DNA of 19,721 nt, from the NCBI GenBank assembly GCA_027296045.1, contig JAPUJS010000612.1, positions 1 to 19,721 on the forward strand. The letters are read 5' to 3'. Below are positions 14,679 to 19,721 of the stretch, piece after piece. The position numbers were made by a program, and so were the translations under genes. The notes below the pieces were generated by a model. It was given only the letters and a program-made list of their open reading frames with translations, ran no database searches and was not told where the DNA came from. Source of the DNA: a bacterium (lineage in GTDB: Bacteria > Latescibacterota > UBA2968). Positions within the stretch are counted from its first letter, which is position 1, and each line of letters begins with the position of its first letter.

Positions 14679-16673
14679 CTATTTGTTTTCCAACAATTGA
14701 TCCACGACTGCCGGATCGGCCAGGGTGGATGTATCGCCCAGGTCGTCTGTATCGTTGTCGGCGATTTTGCGGAGAATGCGGCGCATAATTTTGCCCGACC
14801 GGGTTTTGGGAAGTCCGGGTGCCCAGTGGATCACATCCGGGGTGGCTATCGGGCCGATTTCGGTGCGCACCTGCTGGACGAGTTCGGCTTTCAGGTCGTC
14901 GGTGTATGCTTCGCCGACGTTCAGGGTGACGTAGGCGTAAATGCCCTGGCCTTTGATCTCGTGTGGGAAGCCCACCACGGCGGCTTCGGCGACTTTGGCG
15001 TGGGAGACGAGGGCGCTTTCGACTTCTGCGGTGCCCATGCGGTGGCCGGAGATGTTGAGCACGTCATCCACACGTCCGGTAATCCAGTAGTAGCCGTCTT
15101 CGTCTCGCCGGCAGCCGTCGCCGGTGAAGTAGTAGCCTTTGTATTGCTGGAAATAAGTCTCTTCAAAGCGTTTGTGGTCTCCGTAGATGGTGCGCATCTG
15201 TCCGGGCCAGGGTTCGGAGATGGCCAGTATGCCGTCTACGCTGTTGCCTTCGACAACGGCTCCAGATTCGGGTTCGAGAACCACCGGCTTGATCCCGAAG
15301 AGGGGGAAGGTGGCCGAGCCCGGTTTGGTGGGGGTGGCGCCAGGCAGTGGGGAAATAAGGATGCCGCCGGTTTCGGTTTGCCACCAGGTATCCACAATAG
15401 GACAGCGACCCCGGCCCACATGCTCGTGATACCAGCGCCAGGCCTCCGGGTTGATCGGCTCGCCCACAGTGCCGAGGAGTTTGAGGGAGGACAGGTCATA
15501 TTTTTCGGGCCACTGGGTGCCTTCCCGGGTGAGCGCACGGATGGCTGTGGGAGCGGTATAGAACTGGTTGACTTTGTATTTGTCGATGACCTGCCAGTAG
15601 CGACCCGGATCGGGATAGACAGGCACGCTTTCAAACATGACGGTGGTGGCACCATTGGCCAACGGGCCGTAAACGATATAGGAGTGACCGGTGACCCAGC
15701 CGATGTCTGCGGCACAGAAGTAGATGTCGCCGTCTTGATAGTCGAAGACCTGTTTGTGCGTGAAGGCCGTGTAGACCATGTAGCCGCCCACATTGTGCTG
15801 AACGCCTTTGGGCTTGCCGGTAGAGCCAGAAGTGTAAAGAATGTAGAGGGGATCTTCGGCGTCCATCTCTTCGCAGTCACATTCTGCACTGGCATCTGCC
15901 ATCGCTTCGTGCCACCAGATATCGCGACCCTCCTGCATCGGGCAGGAAATACCCTTGCCCTCTCCCACCCGTCTCACCACAACGCAGGTGTGGACCTCCG
16001 TACCGTCCATGCGGGAATTGGCAAGCGCGATGGCCTCATCGGTAGGCTGCTTACGCTCCATCGGACGATCTCCTCGGAACATGCCGTCGGTGGTCAGCAC
16101 GATCTGACAGGTCGAATCCACAATGCGGTCGGCCAGGGCTTCGGCCGAAAAACCGCCAAAGACAATCGAGTGGACCGCCCCGATGCGGGCACAGGATAGC
16201 ATCGAAACGGCCAGTTCGGGAACCATGGGCATATAGATAGAGACCCGATCGCCCTTTTTCACACCCCGGGACTTGAGCACGTTGGCGAATTTGCAGACCT
16301 GCTCGTGGAGTTCACGGTAGGTGAGCGTTCCGTCTTCGCCCGGTTCGTTGCCTTCCCAGATAATGGCGATTTGATCGCCACGGGTTTCCAAATGTCGGTC
16401 CAGGCAGTTGTAGGTGATGTTGGTTTTGGCGCCTTCGAACCACTTGATAGAAATCGGTCCTTTGTCCAGATCGTAGTTGAAAGACCGGACCCGGTCCCAT
16501 TTTTTGAACCAGTGGAAGCCTTCGGCCACTTCTGCCCAGAAGGCTTCGGGATCGTCTACAGATTTCTGATATTGTTCCCGGTATTCGTCCATGTTTTTGA
16601 CATGGGCGCTTGCGCTGAAATCTTCGGGCGGTGTGTATTGGCCATTTTGTTCGACGACCTGATTTGCTGCCAT
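14679..16673 (-). CDS. acs: Acetyl-CoA synthetase (AMP-forming)
   Basis: Acs activates acetate with ATP through acetyl-AMP and transfers it to CoA. The 664-residue protein matches the family length. It has YTSGSTGKPKGV (280-291, the phosphate-binding A3 motif), WVTGHSYIVYGPL, DTWWQTETGG, GDGCRRDEDGYYWITGRVDDVLN, ISGHRMGTAEVESA, and the C-terminal PKTRSGKIMRRIL, whose lysine near 628 is the residue acetylated by Pat-type enzymes and reset by sirtuins in studied relatives. The frame stays open upstream to 16892, but ATG 16673 has GAGG 8 bases before it and a promoter about 55 bases before it, and the upstream residues are not family-like. Transcribed opposite to the sigma-factor gene. Confidence 0.97.
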   Translation of the reverse strand: MAANQVVEQNGQYTPPEDFSASAHVKNMDEYREQYQKSVDDPEAFWAEVAEGFHWFKKWDRVRSFNYDLDKGPISIKWFEGAKTNITYNCLDRHLETRGDQIAIIWEGNEPGEDGTLTYRELHEQVCKFANVLKSRGVKKGDRVSIYMPMVPELAVSMLSCARIGAVHSIVFGGFSAEALADRIVDSTCQIVLTTDGMFRGDRPMERKQPTDEAIALANSRMDGTEVHTCVVVRRVGEGKGISCPMQEGRDIWWHEAMADASAECDCEEMDAEDPLYILYTSGSTGKPKGVQHNVGGYMVYTAFTHKQVFDYQDGDIYFCAADIGWVTGHSYIVYGPLANGATTVMFESVPVYPDPGRYWQVIDKYKVNQFYTAPTAIRALTREGTQWPEKYDLSSLKLLGTVGEPINPEAWRWYHEHVGRGRCPIVDTWWQTETGGILISPLPGATPTKPGSATFPLFGIKPVVLEPESGAVVEGNSVDGILAISEPWPGQMRTIYGDHKRFEETYFQQYKGYYFTGDGCRRDEDGYYWITGRVDDVLNISGHRMGTAEVESALVSHAKVAEAAVVGFPHEIKGQGIYAYVTLNVGEAYTDDLKAELVQQVRTEIGPIATPDVIHWAPGLPKTRSGKIMRRILRKIADNDTDDLGDTSTLADPAVVDQLLENK

Positions 16674-16728
16674 CAGGACACCCTCGCTTTCTAATAATGA
16701 AGATGGTTGGCATTTTCGTGGGGCATCC

Positions 16729-16757
16729 AATATAGTGTGGGAAGAAACATGATGCAA
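16729..16757 (-). promoter_or_regulatory. Vegetative promoter of acs
   Basis: Read on the minus strand: TTGCAT (16757-16752), a spacer of exactly 17 bases, and TATATT (16734-16729). Same architecture as the groESL promoter. The predicted leader is about 50 bases. This also supports the acs start at 16673. Confidence 0.7.
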
Positions 16758-16800
16758 GCGGAGAAAAGGCGGATTTTCCTGTTTCTGTTTGGACGAACTT

Positions 16801-16904
16801 GTTATCTTTGAATCTGTTATCTTCCAATTTTTACCTGGTTTCCCCTGGTGTCTCATACTGTATATTGGATATGAAAAGATCGTATCCTCCATATATGGTA
16901 TCCT
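16801..16904. other. Direct repeats and a palindrome in the acs-sigma intergenic region
   Basis: TGTTATCTT occurs at 16801-16809 and again at 16816-16824. GTATCCT occurs at 16883-16889 and 16898-16904, flanking the perfect palindrome CCATATATGG (16889-16898). Both pairs have a 15-base period. They lie upstream of both divergent genes and could bind a regulator; no known operator is recognised. The gap 16674-17014 has no ORF that I can support. Confidence 0.3.
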
Positions 16905-16924
16905 ATCGATTTAGCCGATTTCGT

Positions 16925-16953
16925 GGAACCTTTTCAGGTCCAGCGGGTTTAAT
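16925..16953 (+). promoter_or_regulatory. Candidate ECF-type (autoregulatory) promoter
   Basis: GGAACCTTTT at 16925-16934 resembles the -35 element of RpoE-type promoters (GGAAC-T). A T/A-rich TTTAAT (16948-16953) follows at 17 bases from the -35 hexamer, but it is not the usual TCTGA-like -10. Autoregulation of the sigma operon is common in the family and is inferred here. Confidence 0.4.
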
Positions 16954-17014
16954 AAACTAACCGGCGATTTGAGACGGAAGGCGCATTTTTTGTGCCTGAA
17001 GGGGAGGAGAACAT

Positions 17015-17626
17015 ATGCTTATGGTCAAATCCAGGATTGGATCCGACGAATTGTCAGACGTTGAAATCCTGGCCGAAGTAGCGGCCGGCGATATCGACGC
17101 TTATGGCAAGATTGTGGGGCGGTACCGTGGGCGTTTGTATAATTTTGTGTTTCGGTTTGTGAGCGAACGAGAAACGGCCGAAGATATTGTGCAGGAAACA
17201 TTCTTACGTGCCTTTCGCAAACGAAAAGAATATCGAGCCATTGCCAATTTTTCGACCTGGCTGTTTACCATTGCCGGGAATCTGGCCAAAAGTGAACTCC
17301 GGCGGCGAAAACGTTGGCGGCTGTTTTCTTTGCACCGAGACTCAGAATCGGATACCGGAATGGAATTACCCGACAAATCCTTCTTACCCGACGAGGTGGC
17401 CGAGTCTTCTATGACGGACGTGCATATTCAGGATGCTATTGCGTCCCTTCCGATAAATTACCGACAGGTGATTTTGCTTCGGGATGTGGAAGGGATGTCA
17501 TACCAGGAAATTTCGGACATCGTGGACTGTCCGGTGGGCACAGTCAAATCTCGTGTGAATCGGGCCCGAATTAAGTTACAACAGAAACTCAGGCAAGAGG
17601 GTCGGGACGTTGGGTTGGAAGTTTAA
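17015..17626 (+). CDS. ECF sigma factor, RpoE-like
   Basis: An extracytoplasmic-function sigma-70 factor of 203 residues. Region 2 spans about 28-95, including YRGRLYNFVFRFV and ETAEDIVQETFLRAF (-10 recognition and core binding) and FSTWLFTIAGNLAKSELRRRKR. A linker of about 45 residues leads to region 4 (about 140-195) with the helix-turn-helix MSYQEISDIVDCPVGTVKSRVNRAR, which reads the -35 element. There are no extra domains. GGGGAGGAG at 17001-17009 supports the ATG at 17015; ATG 17021 is less well spaced. The next two genes encode an anti-sigma factor and a PDZ protein, which suggests control of envelope stress. Confidence 0.95.
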   Translation: MLMVKSRIGSDELSDVEILAEVAAGDIDAYGKIVGRYRGRLYNFVFRFVSERETAEDIVQETFLRAFRKRKEYRAIANFSTWLFTIAGNLAKSELRRRKRWRLFSLHRDSESDTGMELPDKSFLPDEVAESSMTDVHIQDAIASLPINYRQVILLRDVEGMSYQEISDIVDCPVGTVKSRVNRARIKLQQKLRQEGRDVGLEV

Positions 17627-17631
17627 ATTAC

Positions 17632-17694
17632 AGTTCCGGGTTCTGCATTTGTTTACACAATAGACTCAGAACGCGAAACATAGAATCCGGAACT
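17632..17694 (+). promoter_or_regulatory. Long-range stem-loop between sigma and anti-sigma genes
   Basis: AGTTCCGGGTTC (17632-17643) can pair with GAATCCGGAACT (17683-17694) over 12 bases with one G-U, closing a 39-base loop. An alternative stem, GTTCTG (17640-17645) with CAGAAC (17667-17672), uses part of the same left arm, so the two exclude each other. No T-tract follows. The right arm ends 6 bases before the AGGAGG of the anti-sigma gene. Attenuation or control of translation is possible. Confidence 0.5.
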
Positions 17695-17700
17695 TTTATG

Positions 17701-17706
17701 AGGAGG
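17701..17706 (+). promoter_or_regulatory. Ribosome binding site favouring a TTG start
   Basis: AGGAGG is 7 bases before TTG 17714 but 13 bases before ATG 17720, so spacing favours TTG as the anti-sigma start. A rare start codon could help keep anti-sigma below sigma levels. Confidence 0.55.
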
Positions 17707-17713
17707 CGTTGTA

Positions 17714-18283
17714 TTGGCAATGACCTATGAAGAGTTTTCAAACCGTATTTCAGATTATTTGGATGGTGAAATGACCCCAGCACAGCAGGCAGAGATGGAA
17801 CGTCAAGTCGAGATTGATCCGGCATGTCAGGCGCTTTTGAAAGATATGCAGGTGTTGACCGAACGGCTGAAGCGGTTGCCTCGGGAAGAACCTTCGGCCG
17901 GATTTAACTTTGCACTGCGCAGCCATCTGTTGATGGAAGTAGCCAAAGAACAGCGGTGGACCCACCGGATTCCGGGTCGGCGAAAGCTATTTGCAGCCGC
18001 TGCAGCCGTCATTTTGGGGCTGGGTATCCACTATTTCCTTCCAGAAACGCCAAAACAGCAGATTTCCGGTGTGGGTGAGGTCCGGCTTCAGCAGGCCGGT
18101 TCTGGTCCGGTTTTGGATCACCGGGGTTCTTTGAAGGGGTTGGCCAAACAGTCGCAGCCCATTTCTGGACGCCAGGTCCAGCAGGTTTACGGCTTGGCTT
18201 CGGATTCGGCAAAGGCTTTGAAAAAGCAGCCGGTTCGGCGGCTTCCCGAACAGGAAGTCCAGCAGGTCAAGGTCAAATTTTAG
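17714..18283 (+). CDS. Single-pass membrane anti-sigma factor, degenerate zinc site
   Basis: The 189-residue protein has an N-terminal cytoplasmic domain (about 5-90) of the anti-sigma zinc-finger (zf-HC2-like) kind: YEEFSNRISDYLDGEMTPAQQAEMERQVEIDPACQALL matches the family's YLDGEL...H...CxxC pattern. The usual His and first Cys are Q and D here, and only C38 remains. Then comes a basic RIPGRRK, one membrane span (about 92-109, FAAAAAVILGLGIHYFL) and an outer segment of about 80 residues rich in Gln, with two 'QVQQV'-like stretches, ending VKVKF. Position after an ECF sigma gene and topology support the call. It probably sequesters the sigma factor at the inner membrane. Start chosen as TTG 17714 from the ribosome binding site; 24 bases separate it from the next gene. 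Confidence 0.8.
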   Translation: MAMTYEEFSNRISDYLDGEMTPAQQAEMERQVEIDPACQALLKDMQVLTERLKRLPREEPSAGFNFALRSHLLMEVAKEQRWTHRIPGRRKLFAAAAAVILGLGIHYFLPETPKQQISGVGEVRLQQAGSGPVLDHRGSLKGLAKQSQPISGRQVQQVYGLASDSAKALKKQPVRRLPEQEVQQVKVKF

Positions 18284-18307
18284 GTTATTGGGGAGTCAGG
18301 TTTTTCG

Positions 18308-19441
18308 ATGATGAATGACTTTTTGAAACGACGCGTCCTGGGAGCAATGCTATTGGCGTTGCTCCTTTTTACAGGTACGGGTTGGGCGGCCGAGGGGCTG
18401 CTCAGTACGCTTGAGGACGAAATTGCCGATATCCTGGACGTCAACCGGTCCGGTGTGGTGCGCATCCACGCGCTGTATCCGACGGAAGCAGGTGAAGCGG
18501 GTGCGATATTTACACACGGCACCGGGTTCATTTTTGACTCCCGGGGATATATTTTGACCGTGGAAGGTGCCGTGGAAGGTGCCGAAGAAATTCGGGTGAT
18601 TCTGACTTCCGGTGTGCAGATGAAGGCCGAGTTTGTCGGGTCTGACTCGCTGTCGGAGGTGGCGGTGATTCGGGTGCCTACACAGGGCCTGCCCACGGTT
18701 GCAATCGGCAATTCGGAACGGATCCGGATTGGACATTATGGCTTTATTCTGGGCAATGATTTCGGCAATCTGGTCCACTCCACGGGGGCTGTGCATGAAA
18801 TTGACCGGGACAACGATTTGATCCAGGTGGCCGCCCGGGTGCAGACCAGCTATGGTGGTGCCCCTGTGTTTTGCAGCAACGGCAGGGTGGGCGGGATGGT
18901 CTGGCGCTATCCGGATTTGAGTAGGATGTTTCGGCAACTGGGTTTGGACGATCGATTTGCCGATTCTCTTGTGGGCCTGCCCGGCTTGCCGACCTCTGTG
19001 TATGTGATCCCGATTAATCGGGCTATGCGCGTGGCCAACAGGCTGATTCGGGACGGCGAGATGGTCTATGGATGGATGGGTGGTGAAGTGGTCGATATGC
19101 CTCAAAAAGGGGTTATGGTAACCGGATTGGCGCTGCCAGGACCCGCCTGGAAAGGTGGGTTGCAGGTCGGTGATGTGGTGCTGTCATTTATGGGGCGGAG
19201 TGTGATCAATGCATATCACCTCCGGCGATTGGTGATGGATAGCGAACCCGGTACGGAGGTCCGGCTGGGCATTCTTCGGGAAAGCAAAGTTCGTGCGCAC
19301 ACGGTGAAGGTGGATCGAATGCCGGATGAATTGCTGTATACGTTGCAGCCACCGATCGTGGCGGAACAAACACCCTCTCCGGAGCAGGCGGTTGACCAGG
19401 GGTGGAACGGCTTGTGGCAGATGTTGATTCGGCAAAAATAA
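18308..19441 (+). CDS. HtrA/DegS-like PDZ protein, probably catalytically inactive
   Basis: The 377-residue protein has a signal peptide (basic n-region KRR at 7-9, hydrophobic core 10-25, cleavage near A27/A28), a trypsin-like fold of the HtrA type (about 45-235) and one PDZ domain (about 255-345, YGWMGGEVVD, GVMVTGLALPGPAWKGGLQVGDVVLSFMGRSV). In HtrA proteases the triad lies in TNNHVV, DLAV and GNSGGP. Here the matching segments are TVEGAV (Gly87 in place of His), SEVAV (Glu117 in place of Asp) and TSYGGAP (no Ser at the nucleophile position; S181 is displaced). The framework around each, such as GTGFIFDSRGYILT, is kept, so this looks like a maintained pseudoprotease rather than decay. It is probably periplasmic. 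As third gene after sigma and anti-sigma it could act as a peptide sensor. Residual activity cannot be excluded. Confidence 0.85.
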   Translation: MMNDFLKRRVLGAMLLALLLFTGTGWAAEGLLSTLEDEIADILDVNRSGVVRIHALYPTEAGEAGAIFTHGTGFIFDSRGYILTVEGAVEGAEEIRVILTSGVQMKAEFVGSDSLSEVAVIRVPTQGLPTVAIGNSERIRIGHYGFILGNDFGNLVHSTGAVHEIDRDNDLIQVAARVQTSYGGAPVFCSNGRVGGMVWRYPDLSRMFRQLGLDDRFADSLVGLPGLPTSVYVIPINRAMRVANRLIRDGEMVYGWMGGEVVDMPQKGVMVTGLALPGPAWKGGLQVGDVVLSFMGRSVINAYHLRRLVMDSEPGTEVRLGILRESKVRAHTVKVDRMPDELLYTLQPPIVAEQTPSPEQAVDQGWNGLWQMLIRQK

Positions 19442-19460
19442 AGGTCTTGGTTCGTTTTTT

Positions 19461-19495
19461 GGGGTATCAGCCGGTCGGTTGATACCCCTTTTTTT
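19461..19495 (+). terminator. Intrinsic terminator of the sigma operon
   Basis: A perfect 9-bp stem, GGGGTATCA (19461-19469) with TGATACCCC (19480-19488), a 10-base loop and seven T residues. It lies 20 bases after the stop of the PDZ-protein gene. Confidence 0.95.
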
Positions 19496-19721
19496 ATGGT
19501 TTTCATCCTGGGTTTACATGGAGTTCATCTTTTTGAAACATTTGCCGTTTGGAAAGACGAGTGAATCGGTCGTTGTGGAAACTTTAAGTTGGCATAAGTC
19601 TAATTTTTTCAATCTTTTTTAAACCTGCTTGTGATTTAATGAACACGTTAGTTTTTTTCGCTTTGAAGACATTTAGGCGAAACATCCTCCTTGTATGTTA
19701 AAGCCCGTCACGTAAAGCTTA
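19496..19721. other. AT-rich intergenic end of window, no gene seen
   Basis: No coding frame or RNA gene can be supported here. It is likely the upstream region of a gene beyond the window. GAAACTT (19578-19584) and GTCTAA (19598-19603) look loosely like RpoE promoter elements, but the 13-base spacer is too short to call a promoter. Confidence 0.4.

Noticed and set aside
14697..16199. A 500-codon open frame on the plus strand opposite acs
   Set aside because: It lies wholly inside acs, whose product matches its family throughout; the opposite frame shows no recognisable domain and is a by-product of codon bias.
16674..16892. Upstream extension of acs by 73 codons
   Set aside because: The added residues are not family-like, cover the acs promoter, and the ATG at 16673 has a good ribosome binding site.
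17689..17697. GGAACTTTT as an RpoE -35 element before the anti-sigma gene
   Set aside because: The -10 position would fall on the anti-sigma start codon and shows no matching hexamer; the sequence is better explained as the right arm of the stem-loop.

Overview
The window reads as a chromosomal housekeeping segment of a Gram-negative-type bacterium. Signs of an outer-membrane cell plan are an ECF sigma/anti-sigma pair followed by a secreted HtrA-like protein, and a long SecA (1077 aa) with extra insertions and a C-terminal zinc-binding tail. The long SecA, CIRCE-controlled groESL and sigma-70-type promoters (TTGxxx, 17-nt spacer, TATATT) would suit a phylum of the Fibrobacteres-Chlorobi-Bacteroidetes neighbourhood or a candidate phylum near it, such as Latescibacterota. 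That placement is a low-confidence inference. I saw no tRNA, rRNA, insertion sequence, CRISPR array or prophage gene.

Layout. (1) Positions 3-6382, plus strand: the 3' part of a beta-propeller/Fn3-like protein gene, then a tightly packed riboflavin operon (ribD, ribE, ribBA, ribH) running through nusB into a metallophosphoesterase gene and ending at a hairpin. (2) 6520-10260: secA and a small rhodanese-domain gene. (3) 10349-12461: a textbook heat-shock unit, with a vegetative promoter, a perfect CIRCE operator, groES, groEL and a strong intrinsic terminator; GroEL ends in a histidine-rich tail. (4) 12468-13929: two candidate promoters, then a gene for a very basic, repeat-bearing, histone-H1-like protein with an unrecognised C-terminal domain, then a strong terminator. 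(5) 13936-16757, minus strand: queC, and acs with its own promoter and terminator. (6) 16925-19495, plus strand: an ECF sigma factor, a one-membrane-span anti-sigma factor that has lost most zinc ligands, and a secreted HtrA/DegS-like PDZ protein in which all three catalytic residues appear to be replaced, closed by a strong terminator. The last 226 bases hold no gene I can support.

How the parts fit. Region 1 makes lumazine and riboflavin from GTP and ribulose 5-phosphate. Region 2 exports proteins through SecYEG and region 3 folds them. Region 6 looks like an envelope-stress circuit resembling RpoE-RseA-DegS, but one in which the HtrA-like member probably binds peptides rather than cutting them. 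The most noteworthy items are this sigma/anti-sigma/pseudoprotease operon, including a terminal phenylalanine on the anti-sigma that could be a PDZ ligand and a hairpin between the first two genes; the repeat-bearing histone-like gene; the cysteine-rich insert inside the SecA motor; and the histidine tail on GroEL.
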